A stretch of DNA of 64,000 nucleotides from Pipra filicauda (GCF_003945595.2 NW_024104365.1:8775049-8839048), one strand, 5' to 3'. Positions 34,244 to 46,313 are shown, numbered from the stretch's first letter. The notes: generated by a model not told the origin, from the letters alone. Numbers and translations are program-made.

Positions 34244-35084
34244 AGGTGAAGGGTGGCTGTGAGGAAAAGCAAAGGCTTCAGCCCCATGGACAGTGGGGAC
34301 ACAGAACTGCTGCCTCCGTGAAGGAGGGAAGAGTGAAAATTTCGGCTGTGGCTGCACGTGGTGGACTGATTGTAAGGCCACTGTTAGTCCTGACAACTCT
34401 GCAGGCCCTGGGTGATGTGGATCATCTCTCTCCCAGCTCAGAGGAAAAAAACAATCACAAACAGCCCTCAAATCAAGGACACATCAGCTATTACACTGAG
34501 GAAAAGGAGTAAGAGGTGCTTTAGAAACTTACCCGAGTAGAGGAGTGGTTGGCACTGGGATGGGTTTCACTGCCTGCCTTTTTCAGTCTTCTCTCCACTT
34601 GCATAAGGGAGAATGGACTGCTGAGGCTTGTACCCAAAATAATTTGGTTTGAATCTCATCTCTTCCAGAGGAATCTCTGAACATGGCACTGAGGGCCATC
34701 CTGCTCTTTTGGACTTGTTTTTTCTCCTGTAAAATAAGGATGAGTAACTTTTGGAGCAGGGCTCTTCCCTCCCTGTGTTTTGACACTGCCTGGCACAGCA
34801 GAGCCCTGATATCGGTCAGCAAACATTGCTCCAATCCTCTGGAGAATGGGAGATGTTCAGGACATTGTGAGGGGAACAACATGCCTCTTGTGCAACAAAA
34901 CACAGCCCTGATGAACTTTATCTCTTGGTCCTGCGCAAATTATCCTGTCCTGTGTTCCCAATCCCGCAACTGCTGCTCCCCAGTCGAGCAGAAAGATCCC
35001 AACCCTCAGACCGGGCTGTGCACACCAACAATTTTAGGATAATCTTGTGGCAGGGTCTACAGACCCCTCCCTGCATGAAGGAGA
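34244..35084. other. Unassigned intergenic DNA
   Basis: Nothing recognised. Confidence 0.5.
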
Positions 35085-35488
35085 GAAGTCTGGAGCACAG
35101 GAGCAGCTCGGGGGGCTCAATCTGGAAAAAAGGAGCCTCAGGGGGAGCCTTCTCACTCTACAATTCCCTGACAGGAGGATAGAGCCGGGTGGGGGTCTGG
35201 CTCTTCTTCCACATAACAAGTGACAGGACAAGAGGAAACGGCCTCACGTTGCACCAGGGGAGGTTTAGATTGGAAATTAGGAAAAATTTCTTCATGGCAA
35301 GGGGTGGTCAGGCCCTGGCACAGCTGCCCAGAGCAGTGGTGGAGTCCCCATCCCTGGAGGGATTTAAAAGCCTTGTAGATGTGGCACTTGGGGACATGGG
35401 TTATTGGTGGGTTTGGCGGTGCTGGAGGAAGGGTTGGCCTCGATTCTCTTAGAAGGCTTTTCCAACCTAAATATTCTGTGATCCCATG
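35085..35488 (+). mobile_element. CR1 fragment, about 400 bp
   Basis: From GAGCACAGGAGCAGCTC through to ATTCTGTGATCCCATG. Confidence 0.88.
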
Positions 35489-37154
35489 GGCTGTACAGGT
35501 ATTTGTGAGGATGCATTTGGGTTATAACAACCCATGATGGGTTAAGGAGGGCTCTCCAGCTTCTGGAAGCAGGTATCTCCTTGCAGCATCTGCTTTTCCT
35601 TGCTCTCATAAAGCCTCCTAAGAAACCCCAGGCCTGTTGAGCAGGAGAAGCACAAATAGAAAGTGTCCAGGCAGAAGGAAATGCAGCTCAATCAGTGCCC
35701 TTTGCCAAATGCCCAGAGATTCCTCCTGCCAGACCCCTAAACACCCGGCCATCTGCTTCCCTCTGCCCTGTAATCTGTCCTGAAGAGGTTTGCCAAGAAG
35801 CTTGTTTGTCCTCAGCAGGAGACAGGGCTCTTCCCATGTCTTCCTTTCCTACCTGGAGAGCAGGATCATGAACTGTCTGGCTCTCTGGCCACTCTTCCTG
35901 CACCTCCCCAAAAGACCCCAGGGCAGACCCTGGGGAGCAGATGTTCCTCTCCCTGATCTGGAGTCACTGGTGAGCCCACATGTCCCAAATCAGAAGAGAT
36001 TTCCATGATTTTAGGCTTTTCAGGGGGTGAGCTCTCCTCCACTCTGTGCACTCGCACCAGCAGGGTTTTCCATGTGAAATCCAAGAACTAATTGGCTGCA
36101 GAAGAGCAGAGAATCACCCTCCATATGCTGCAGTCCCATGACCATTTGCCTCTTGGATGAGCACTTGGTGTTTTTTAAGGCTCCCTCTGTGCTTGTTTTC
36201 ATTCCTGAAATAGATTGTGATCCCGTTATCCAAACACCCAGCTGCTTCGCCCTCTGATGTTTTCCCAGGAAGGGGAGTGCAAGAGCAGAAAGCACAAGGT
36301 AAAGGATGTTTGTGGCTGAAAATCAGCTGTGATTGCAGTGTCCACATCCACAGGGATAAATCCAAGGCAGCCCAGAGGCCAGCTGGCATGGACAAGCCAT
36401 ATATAGGATATTAAGATCTCCTGGTTTTCCCAAAAAAGGGATCCACAATGGGCAGCTTGCTGGAAATTGTTGTCTGTGCTAACTCCTGAGCCAGTTTGCC
36501 CAGACCAAGAGAGTGCCAGGGACTGGGAGAAATTTTGTGTCTTAGCCTGGTCCTGGCATTGCTTTATTTACTGTGTGGATGTAGCCAGGAATCTGGAAAA
36601 GAAAGAGGTGGAGAGAAAAACCCTTCCATAAAGAAGCAGAAAAATTATTCTATTTAAACTAAATTTGCTAAAATAGCAGGCAAGTCAGCTGAAGGTGATT
36701 TATTTGTTGTTTTCTACTTGATATCGTTGGCATATCTGAGCACACAGTGTGTCCTGAGAGCTGCCATCCCCATTTCTTCCCTAAACCCCACAAACTGGGT
36801 TTATCCTCTTGACAGCTGGGATGAGGGAGCCTGAAGGCGTGGGAGAGCTTCCCAGTGAGTGCTCCTGATACCAGAGCAAGTCCAAATTGGGGATCTGGCA
36901 ACCAGAGAGTGAGTGGGCAAGTCTGAAGTGAGACCAGAGGAGGAAGGAGGCTGGCAGGAGACAGACACACATATGTACCTGACACTGCACACATAAAATG
37001 TTCCTTGGGTCTAAATTTCCATAACACATTATTTTTAGCAGAGTTGGGTTTGGTTTTGGTTTTTGTTTTTCTTTTTGTTTTCCCAGGGAATAGCTAGTTA
37101 CTCATGAAGTTTTTCCATTTTACCATAAAAAACCGTGGGACATGGCATAATGTT
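35489..37154. other. Unassigned intergenic DNA
   Basis: No repeat recognised except a T/G-rich run (GGTTTTGGTTTTTGTTTTTC) at 37045-37082. No supported exon. Confidence 0.5.
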
Positions 37155-37808
37155 CCTGGGGAGAAGGACTTTGGGTGCTGGTGGGTGAGAGGCTGGACAT
37201 GCCCTGTCCATGTGCACCCCCTGTGTCCTGGGCTCGTCCCACAGCGTGGGCAGCAGGGGAGGGAGGGAGTCTGCCCCTCTGCTCCCTCAGGTGAGACCCC
37301 ACCTGCAGAGCTGCCTCCAGCCCTGGGGAACAACAGCACAAGGATGTGGAGGTGCTGGAGAGAATACAGAGGAGGCCATGGAGATGCTTCAAAGGCTGAA
37401 AACCCTCTGCTCTTGAGCCAGGCTGGGAGAGGTGGGAGTGTTCACCTGGAGAAGAGAAGGCTCCAGGGAGACCTTGCAGCCCCTTCCAGTACCTAAAGGG
37501 GCTCCAGGAGAGCTGGAGAGGGACTTGGGACAAGGGATGGAGGACAGGACAAGGGGGAATGGCTTCTCACTGCCAGAGGACAGGGAGAGATGGGATATTG
37601 GGAAGGAATTGTTGCCTGTGAGGGTGGTGAGGCCCTGGCACAGGTTGCCCAGAGAAGCTGTGGCTGCCCCATCCCTGGAAGTATTCCAGGCCAGGTTGGA
37701 CGGGGCTTGGATCAGCCGGGGCTAGTGGAAAGTGTCCCTGCCCATGGCAGTGGGTTGGAACTGGATGGTCTTTAAGGTCCCTTCCAACCCAACCCATTCT
37801 GTGATTCT
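37155..37808 (+). mobile_element. Long CR1 fragment, about 650 bp
   Basis: Plus-strand member of the long-copy subfamily; begins AGAAGGACTTTGGGTGCTGG and ends at a typical 3' terminus. Confidence 0.9.
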
Positions 37809-38789
37809 AAATTTAACATTTTTGTCCAAACATTTTCTTTTCCATCTCAAGGTTTGTTTTTTTAGTTTTCATTTGCCAAGCTGGGAAATGTCTGCACAAC
37901 AAAGAAGGAACTCTGTGTTTATTTTCTCCTCGCTTCAGTAAAATCCTTTCTTGTCCTGGAATTATCCAGGCACTCACCAGGAACAACCCTCCAGGTCTCT
38001 GCGCTCTTGGAATATCTTTAGGGCCAACCATGCAAAACAGAGACAGGGTGATGCCAAAGTTGTGTGTAATTATTCTGAGTAAGTGAGAACAATTCCTCAG
38101 TACAAATAGTCCCTGAAACTTTCCCCAGCACTGATTAGTATCCGTGGATATCTGATATCATCTGCAATTGGCTTTTCTAGAATTTGTTAGGAGGAAAATC
38201 TCAACCTTCTTCATAGATTCAAATAATATTAAATTCTGAAGAAACATTAACTTAGGCCACTGCAGAGGGGTCTAAATAAAATAAAATAAAAAAAAATAAA
38301 AAATAAAATAAAATAAAATAATAAAATAAATAAAATAAATTTTTCATGTGTTGATGGGCCATGATCTGATTTTTTAGGTGGATGGTTTTGAGGTTTCGCT
38401 CTGGACATGATTTAACATTCGGAGGCTATTTCTGAAAAGTCAAATGAAAATAATGTGAGGTGATAAATTTTTTATGAACTGATTTGTTATTATCACTATT
38501 TAAAAGCTCTGGTGCTTTAAAAACGTATTTCTGGGTGCTTTTCCATAGGATATGGGCCAAGTTCTCTGTATCCTGGGAACTGCCTATGCTGTGGTATTTC
38601 TTTTACAACTCCAAAACTGGGTTCTTGGAGTCTGACCAAAGTTAGGGAATCACCAGATCATTCCTGAGAAAGCTGAATCCTGAATTGTCTCTTGAAGAGA
38701 ATTATTGCATCTTCAAACCCTCCTGGACTTGATGGAGACTTGGTAAAAGTGTCTGCTTAAAAAAACACCCAAAGGGTTTCATGCAGGAA
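37809..38789. other. Unassigned intergenic DNA with an AAATA repeat
   Basis: AT-rich; only the pentanucleotide tract at 38277-38340 is recognisable. Confidence 0.5.
38277..38340. repeat. (AAAAT)n microsatellite
   Basis: About 12 imperfect AAAAT/AAAT units. Confidence 0.85.
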
Positions 38790-38995
38790 GATCATAGAAC
38801 ACCCTGAGTGGGAAGGGACCCACAAAGATCATCAAAGTCCAACTCCTGGCCCTGCACAGACACCCCAACAATCCCATCCTGTCCCTAAGAGCGTTGTCCA
38901 AACACTCCTTGAGCTCTGGCAGCCTTGGGGCCGTGCCCACTGCCCTGGGGAGCCTGTTCAGTACCCAACCACCCTCTGGGGGAAGAACCTCTTTC
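38790..38995 (-). mobile_element. CR1 of a different subfamily
   Basis: Has GGGAAGGGACCCACAAAGATC and the CAACTCCTGGCCCTGCACAG variant, shared here only with 52190-52280. A short CTAGAACCTCTTTC tandem copy follows. Confidence 0.82.
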
Positions 38996-39408
38996 TAGAA
39001 CCTCTTTCAGAACTGGTGAAACCTGGCAAGTCACCCCATAAGAAATTCCAGCTTGTTTAATTATTAGTTCACCCCTATAAAGTGAGCAGGCTTCTCACGG
39101 TTATGTGAAGGGACTTAGGAATACATTTCTTCCCTTTTACATCCTCTGTGTATCCAAACATTGTGGTTCTGCCACAAACACACCTGGCATAGCTTCACCC
39201 CAGCCCTGTTGGACAGGGAGGAAAGTCTCCAGCTGAGGTGTTTTTTGGAGATCACATTTCACAATGGTTTGAACAAGCAACACCAATTGTATCCAAGGAA
39301 CCATTTAACCAACTCCAGGATGCCCTTTGGATTCTCAAATCCACCAGCATGGAAGTCCGACACAAAAACTTTGGAAGTTTTGCTTGAGTAGGCAGTGAGA
39401 CTCGAATT

Positions 39409-39545
39409 TCATGGAATCACAGAATCACAGAGTAGTTTGAGTTGGGAGGGACGTTAAAGATCATCCAGTTCCAACCCAATGCCATGGGCAGGGACACCTT
39501 CCACTAGCCCAGGTTGCTCCAAGCCCCATCCAACCTGGCCTTCAG
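39409..39545 (-). mobile_element. CR1 3' end
   Basis: About 135 bp, starting TCATGGAATCACAGAATCAC. Confidence 0.87.
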
Positions 39546-40134
39546 AACCAGGGAAGGTGGTTTCCCATGTCAGGAGCTGGAACCACACACTGGTGTTGTC
39601 AGTTCAGCAGTGACTGCTGAGGCTGTGCTGAGTATTTAAGATCAAATATGAATAGCCTGAATTAGGTTTGTTAAACTGAGCGTCCAGAGTAGCTTGAGGT
39701 ATGAATCACTGTTGTTGGGGAAAAAAGGTGCGCTCAGTGTGGGAGAAAATGTTCTCTCTGTTGGATGTTCAGAAGTGAAAATCTCTTCCTTCAGAATCCA
39801 ATTAATGATCCCAGTTAATAAAGAACAAGTGGCCGGAGTACCTGTGCTTATGTGTGAAAAAGAGATTAGAGACAGGGCAGCCCAGCAGAGTCAGACAACC
39901 TCCTACAAGCTGAAATGCCTTTTGTTCCACTCCCTGTTGCAGTGATTGGCATAAATTTAGAGCAGTGACTTGTTATTTCGGAAATCAAAAAGGACATGGA
40001 GAAAGTGAGAGCTGGAAAAAAATCCAGCTGTGCTGTAACTCCCCAGCAGTGCTGGAGCAGAGGGAAAGTCTCTTTAACTGTAAGATCAGAGACAAAGCAG
40101 AGCTGCTGTTGTAGCACTGTGGCTTTTTTTCTTA

Positions 40135-40284
40135 TAGATTCACAGAATCATTAAGGTTGGAAAAGCCCTTTAAGATCATTGAGTCTAAACCAACATCCAC
40201 ATCCTTTTTGAACCCTTCCAGAGATGGTGATTCCACAACTTCCCTGGGCAGCACATTCCAATGCCTGGCCACCCTTTCAGTGTG
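40135..40284 (-). mobile_element. CR1 3' end
   Basis: The AAGGTTGGAAAAGCCC subfamily, ending at CACCCTTTCAGTGTGA. Confidence 0.85.
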
Positions 40285-40320
40285 ACTTTGCAGAGGGCAT
40301 CAGCAGAGGCAACAGATGGA

Positions 40321-40380
40321 TATTTTGCTGTGGTTTTCAGGAAAAAGCGGAGTCAGAAAAGTGAAAATATCTGGGAATGG
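40321..40380 (+). repeat. 60-bp direct repeat, first copy
   Basis: TATTTTGCTGTGGTTTTCAG and on to CTGGGAATGG; about 54 of 60 bases match the second copy at 41171-41230. Confidence 0.85.
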
Positions 40381-40429
40381 CCTCAGCAGGAGCCAGTCCC
40401 ACAGATGGGGAGAGCCTTGTTCAGTGCCA

Positions 40430-40635
40430 TTGTGTCATGTCTGGCTGAGGTGGAGTCAGTTTTTCCCACAGCCCTCACAGCGCTGGGCTTTGCATTTGGA
40501 GCTGGAAAGGGGTTGGAAACAACCCAGTGTTTTGGCTACTGCTGGGTGCTGCTCCCGTATCACCAGTGCTGTCTCTCCAACATTCTGCCCCACCAGAAGC
40601 TGGGGAGGGGAAGGATCCTGGGAGGGGATGTAGTG
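40430..40635 (+). mobile_element. Possible LTR-retrotransposon fragment
   Basis: The stretch TGTTTTGGCTACTGCTGG to GGATCCTGGGAGGGGA resembles, from memory, a common avian LTR. There is no primer-binding site, no polypurine tract and no coding remnant. It runs directly into the CR1 at 40620. Confidence 0.35.
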
Positions 40636-41290
40636 GATGAGGGTGACCTGCTGTTGGATGAAGGAAAGGCTGTGGGTGTTGTCCCCACAGGCTTTAGTAA
40701 AGCCTTGACACTGTTTCCCAGAGCCCTGCCCTGGAGAAACCAGCTGTTCATGGCTGAGGGGGTGCACTCTTTGCTCAATTAAAACCTGGCTGGATGCTGG
40801 GCCCAGAGAGTGGGGGGGAATGGAGTTAAAACCAGTTGGGGGCCGGGTACCAGTGATGTCCCCAGGGCTTGGTGTGGGGCCCAGTCCTGTTTAATACTTT
40901 TATCAATAATCTGGACGAGGGGATCGAGGGTACCCTCAGTAAAATTGCAGATGACACCAAGCTGGGTGGGAGTGTTGATCTGCTGGAGGGCAGGAAGGAT
41001 CTGCAGAGGGTTCTGGACAGGCTGGATCTGTGGGCTGAGGTCAGTGGTGTGAGGATCAACAAGGCCAAGTGCCGGGTCCTGTACTTGGGGCACAACAACC
41101 CCCTGCAGCTCCAGGCTGGGGACAGAGTGTCTGGAAAGCTGGGAAAGGCTCTGGAGGTGCTGGTTGACAGATATTTTGCTGTGGTTTTCAGGAAAAAGCA
41201 GGGTCAGAAAATTGGAAAGGTCTGGGAATGGCTGAACATGAGCCAGGTGTGCCAAGGTAGGCAAGAAGGCCAAGGGCAGCCCTGCTGACT
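40620..41290 (+). pseudogene. CR1 reverse-transcriptase ORF remnant
   Basis: Pieces in changing frames read like the CR1 pol domain: [30 protein letters not shown] and [12 protein letters not shown] (the ADD is the RT catalytic signature), then [14 protein letters not shown] and LNMSQ. Frameshifts and stops break it. A 60-bp foreign segment at 41171-41230 sits between the LVD and LNMSQ motifs. Not a working enzyme. Confidence 0.85.
41171..41230 (+). repeat. 60-bp direct repeat, second copy, inside CR1 ORF
   Basis: Interrupts the CR1 coding sequence between its LVD and LNMSQ motifs; matches 40321-40380. Confidence 0.85.
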
Positions 41291-41439
41291 CACATCAAAC
41301 TGAATGTGGTTGGTGATGTTACTGGAAAGAACATGTTTTGGAAAAAAAATATGTGGATTTGTGTAGTGAAATGGAGGAAATGTCACCTGGAGGGAAGATG
41401 AGGAGCCAAGGCAGAGTGAGCATGTGGAAGGTTTATCCT

Positions 41440-41985
41440 GGGGAGTGATTCAGCTTGGGGGTGTCCAGAACTGTGGCCCCAGCACAGGAAGGACATGGAG
41501 ATGTTGGAGCGAGTCCAGAGGAGACCACCAAGGTGATCAGAGGGATGGAGAAACTCTGCTGTGAGGAAAGGCTGAGAGAATTGGGATTGTTCAGCCTGGA
41601 GAAGAGAAGGCTTTGGGGTGACCTAATTGCAGCCTTCCAGTACCTGAAGGGAACCAACAGGAAAGATGGAGAGAGATTATTTACAAGGGCCTGAAGGGAC
41701 AGGACAAGGGGGAATGGCTTCAAACTGACAGAGAGTAGGTTTAGATTGGATATCAGGAATAAATTCTTCCCTGTGAGAGTGGTGAGGCTCTGGCACAGGT
41801 TACCCAGAGAAACTGTGCCTGCCCCATCCCTGGAAGTGTTCAAGGCCAGGTTGGACAGGGCTTGGAGCAACCTGGGCTAGTGGAAGGTGTCCCTGCCCAT
41901 GGCAGGGGGTTGGACTAGATGATCTTAAAGGTCCCTTCCAACCCAAACCTATTCTATTATTTTACTCTATGATTCTATAATGAAA
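41440..41985 (+). mobile_element. CR1 3' part, about 545 bp
   Basis: Probably the continuation of the CR1 at 40620-41290, since strand and order agree; about 150 bp between them are not clearly CR1. Full 3' terminus. Confidence 0.88.
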
Positions 41986-42647
41986 GTTTAGTTACTAAGA
42001 GTGAGAGTAAATAAGAATAGAAGCGGTGATGTTTTCATTTCCTGGAGATCTTCTACTCATCACTGGATACACTTCGCCAGGGAAAATTTCCACCATGGCT
42101 TGTGAAGCTCAGAAGTTTTGATTGTGTTTATTCCTCTTTCTTTCTTTAATCCTTGGAGCTGCTGTGATCCTGAGCTACCCTAGGGTGCGCCCATACTCCA
42201 GTTTAAACAGTGCTCAGTGGTTGGCACAGCCTGGGAGCTGCTGTGTCCCAGGACAACCAGCCAGAGTTTCACCAAATCCCAACTGCAAATTCAGGACTCA
42301 CCATAGATCAAGGACCACACCCAAGAGCCATTTTGGGTAGAACTACACTGTGCTGGAAGATGGAAGCAGTTTAATGTCATGGTGACAGCCAAACCAGGCC
42401 ATCCTTTTGCCATCTCCTTCCTGCACACTAGAAGGCTCAGCTGACTCAGACATGCCAAGGATTTGGCTTCAAGTTTTCAAGTGCAAAGAGGCAGAGGAGA
42501 GGAGTCAGGAGATCCCAGATCCCTTTGCCATCTCACTGTCTGAGCCTTCACCCCTTTGTTTTTCCTCTCTGGGTTCAATGAACCAAGAGCAGTGGGAAAA
42601 GGAGTTCCTAAGGCACCACCAGCCACAGAAACAAATTACACGTTCTT
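41986..42647. other. Unassigned intergenic DNA
   Basis: Nothing recognised. Confidence 0.5.
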
Positions 42648-43195
42648 GGAATAGAATAATTGAGTCATTACTGTTGGAAAAGACCTGTAAGATCATCAAG
42701 CCCAACTGTTTACCCACCACCACTGTGTTCACCACAAATCCCCACACTCAAGTTCTACATCACATGTGTTTTGAACATTTCCAGGGATGGAGACTCCACC
42801 ACTGCCCTGCGCAGCGTGTTCCAATGCCTGAGCATCTTTTTGTTGAAGAATATTTCTCCTGAGATCCAATCTAAATCTCCCCTGGCTCAAATTGAGACCA
42901 TTCCCTCTCATCCTGTCCCTTGTTCCCCGGGAGCAGAGCCTGACATTCCCTGGCTCTACCCTCCTCCCTCCTCCCTCCTCCCTCAGGGAGTTGTAGAGAA
43001 CCAGAAGGTCCCCCCTGAGCCTCCTTTTCTCCAGGCTGAGCCCCTCCAGCTCCCTGAGCTGCTCCTGGTGCTGCAGCTCCTTTCCCAGCTCTGTTCCCTT
43101 CCCTGGACACGCTCCAGCCCCTCAGTGTCTCTCTTGTCTGAGGGGTCCAGACCTGCCCCCAGCACTGGAGGTGGCCCAGCAGTGCCAGCACAGGG
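42648..43195 (-). mobile_element. CR1 fragment, about 550 bp
   Basis: Contains an expanded CTCCTCC run at 42960-42985; extends to CCAGCAGTGCCAGCACAGGG. Confidence 0.88.
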
Positions 43196-44918
43196 ATGGG
43201 CACTGCCCTGGGGCTGTGACACATCAGGGCTGGTCCAAGCCAGGTGCCATTGGCCTCCTTGGCCAGCTGGAAGAGCTGGGTGAGGACTTTTATCTGATTG
43301 TACGAAAATTCTCAGTGTAAGGGTTTCACAGGCAGCTCGTAGGTATCTGGTACCCTTGGAAGGTGAAATGATATGATGGGATTGGGATGGGATGGGATAG
43401 GACAGGACAGTTCTTACTGCCTTTGTTTTCCTGTGAAGAAAACAAACCTAACCTAACTTAATACAAGTGTAAGGCAAGGGGTCCAGCTTAAAGCCAGCAA
43501 AGACCACCATTATTTAAGTTGCTGGATAATTTATCTGTAGTTTTAAAAGGCTGTCATGGTACCCACTTTGTACAACTGCATCCATTGCATCTGCCTTTCC
43601 TGGAGCACCTCAGTAGGAGCATCTCATAAATCCAATTAATCCCTTAATCCATTACCAGTGCTGCACAGTAGAAATCCTCCACACCTAAAAGTCTGACCTA
43701 GGCTAGACCAAGTCTGTGTTCACTGCTAAGCATTTTGTGAAAGATTTGCAAAAACTGGTAATTTCAAGGTGAAAAACAAGGGGAAATAAGCACAGATTTA
43801 TATCATGATAATGTACTTTACATTCCTTACTTTAATTTCAAAAATTGAAAATATTTAATTTACTGGTTCAGAGGCAGCTTGTGTAAATGGTACAGGGAGC
43901 ACAGAGGTCACTACATGTGCCAGGAAAAAGCTGGAAAGAAATAAGAATGATGGAAACATCTGCCTGGGGATAAATGGTTCTAGAATTTCTGGGATTAAAA
44001 AGATAACATTTACATCAAAGCTAGATCATTTCTGATTCTAAAATACAATGAAAACATATTTTGTGAAGAAACATTAAAGGATCCTTCCCCTCTTCTGGAT
44101 TTTGTCCAGCTGTTCTCTTTCTCTTGTGAGGCTTCAGCCTCTTCCAGCAGTGGTTCCTTTTGTGTGTCTTTAGGCTCATCCAGATTCATCCTTTCTGCTC
44201 CTTGAGTCTTAACCCAGAGGAGGAAATTTTAGCTGTTGGTTTTGCATCCAGAAAAGATGAATCTTCATGCTGAGACAACACCAGCAAGAAGTGGTGGTGT
44301 TTGTTTGAATTCAGCTGCAATGAGGGATTCCCTGTTGAACACCTGTAGGAACAATCACATTCAATACCTATAAAATAAACTCTGCATCTTAAAAAAACAC
44401 CCAGTTGCTTGCCAAAAACAAAACCAAAAACAAACAAAGAGAAAAACCACTGCTAGAAGAGTAATGATTTATTTTCTTTCAAAACTCCAGTAAATGGAAT
44501 TATTCCTTTTAAAAGGTTATGAATGGTCAATTGCAGGAATGAGAAGAGTTATTTCCTTGTAGTGGTCATGGGAAACACAAAAAAGAGAGAGTGAGAGGGA
44601 AAAAAAACAAAGACTGAGGAAGGGGGCTCCCAGGGCATCAACTTGTAGTAGCGAAGAGTTGGGGAGAGACACAAAAAAAGAGAGAGGGAACAGAGAAATC
44701 TGGAAAAGGGGTAAACAAGTGACAGGTGAGAGACTGGGAAGAGCCCTTCTCCAGTTTACTCTTCAACAGTCTGACCATGCAAAGTTTATGGCCACTGGAG
44801 ATGGTATTCAAAGTTGTCCCACTGCACGGTGTTCCCACAAGAAGCCTCTGAAGGTGGCAATTCCTAACTTTGTCCTTCCAGGTCTCTCCATCCTCCCTGG
44901 CTTCCCAGCTGCTGTGTT
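43196..44918. other. Unassigned DNA left of the ovodefensin locus
   Basis: A short GGGAT-rich run at 43377-43420 and A-rich stretches near 44400 and 44600. I looked here for a six-cysteine exon to go with the broken exon 1 and found none. Confidence 0.5.
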
Positions 44919-45186
44919 ACCTGGGTGGGCATGGAGGGAAACAAGAGAAAAGCAAAACAGCGCAGAAAATAGAACCCTGGAATCATTAAGGCCAGAAAAG
45001 CCCTCTAAGGTCAAGTCCAGCAATGCCAAGGCCACCACTAAACCACGTCCACAAGCACCACATCTACTTGTTTTTTGAACACTTCCAGGGGCGATGATTC
45101 CCTCACTTCCATGGGCAGCCTCTTCCAGTGCTTGACACCACTCTTCCAGTGAAGATATTTTTCCTGATATCCAATCTAATGCTTAT
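44919..45186 (-). pseudogene. Ovodefensin exon-1 remnant split by a CR1
   Basis: Reading the minus strand, 44967-44919 resembles the second half of the taeniopygin-like exon 1, including the CACCCAG|GTAAC donor, and reads ALFCFSLVSLHAHPG against the working gene's FAVFLLFSLATPG. A minus-strand CR1 (44968-45182) follows. Beyond it, GGAGGCCAG at 45190-45198 matches the leader of the working gene, with the start codon changed (ATG to ATA at 45186-45184). Further upstream the flank stays homologous (45276-45650). I find no six-cysteine exon where it would be expected, near 44.4-44.5 kb. Each piece is short; the case rests on their order. Confidence 0.5.
44968..45182 (-). mobile_element. CR1 inserted in ovodefensin remnant
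   Basis: 3' terminus at the left (GGAATCATTAAGGCC), 5' truncated near GATATCCAATCTAATG; lies between the two parts of the remnant exon 1. Confidence 0.85.
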
Positions 45187-45275
45187 GCTTGGAGGCCAGC
45201 AGAGGTCTTGCTGGGCTGGGAGCAAAGAAAAATACTCACAAAAAAAAGGGAGACATTTGTGCTTGGAGACGGACA

Positions 45276-45650
45276 GAGAAACCTGAGCAAACCCATCTCC
45301 AGAGAGGTGTTGTTTGCTTATCAACACGTGCAGTGTCACCCTGACCCGCTGGTCCCACTCACAAAGGCAGCTGGCAGCCTGATCCATGCTCCAGTGGGCA
45401 CGTGGGGACCATTCCTGTTCTCCAGATCCGGCTGTTGGGCACAGCCAGTGCCAGCCAGGGCTGCCGACAGCAGAGCTGCTCCCCTGGGGTGCAGGAATTC
45501 CATCTGGGAGCCCTTCTGATAAACTCTGGAACTATCTGCAAGGCAGACAACGAACAATGGGGACAATAGACAATATCAGGGCATCAGATTCATGATGGGG
45601 AATAGTTTTAGGGTGTATCCATCCCTGACCAGTGCTCTGGCACTGAGGTC
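45276..45650 (-). repeat. Duplicated ovodefensin upstream block, left copy
   Basis: About 370 bp alignable along most of its length with 57389-57750, the upstream flank of the working minus-strand ovodefensin. Shared words include CAGTGTCACC, CTGGTCCCACTCACAAAGGC and GGGGTGCAGGAATTC. Here it heads only the broken exon 1. Confidence 0.75.
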
Positions 45651-46313
45651 CCTCAAGGGTCTCTCTCACACGTCGTGCTCTACAACATTTGCATCATATT
45701 TGTTAGACTGGGTGTTTTTGTCTCGATTTTGAGTTGTTTTTTGTTTTCCCAGTATTGATCATGGGCTAAAGGAAATGAAGGAAAAATGGTTTATGAACAG
45801 CAGTTAATAAATTTCCAGTTACCATGGTGACGATGGGAGAAGGACGTCTCAGAAGGCTGTTCTGAGTCCTGAGCTATCCAGGGTCTTCATTAAAAAATTG
45901 CATAATGGGATGAAGGTTGTCTTTACTGAATTTGCAAATAGCAGGATGAAAGGGACTGCAGCATTTTGTAAGACACTGGAGATTGGCTTTTCCTTTTTGC
46001 AAAAGATAGGACCAGTTGGTGGAGAAGCTGGAATAACCAATATTTGGTAATGCAAGGATTCTGCAGGAGAGGTTTGGGGCTGCAATGGGCAACAATTTGC
46101 CTGTAATGGTACAATGTCACCTTGTTCTGGGAAAGGCAGAAATCATTCCTTCTGGAAAAATAACCAACAGCTTTCTCACGTGTCAGGTACTTCAACTGAT
46201 GTATTTATTATTCTGAATCAGACTTTCTGTTTACTGCTGAGGGCACTCATCTTTCCAGTTGAAGTGGAATAGATGGAGAGAGCCCAGAGCTGAGATATGG
46301 AAGAATTGGGATC
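45651..46313. other. Unassigned DNA in the left ovodefensin unit
   Basis: No match seen to the corresponding interval at 58459-59115. Confidence 0.45.

Noticed and set aside
40261..41288. Possible host gene from 173- and 139-codon frames
   Set aside because: The readable parts are CR1 reverse transcriptase (IADDTKLGG and flanking motifs) with frameshifts.
43377..43420. GGGAT telomere-like run
   Set aside because: A few degenerate GGGAT and GGACA units only; not TTAGGG and too short to mean anything.
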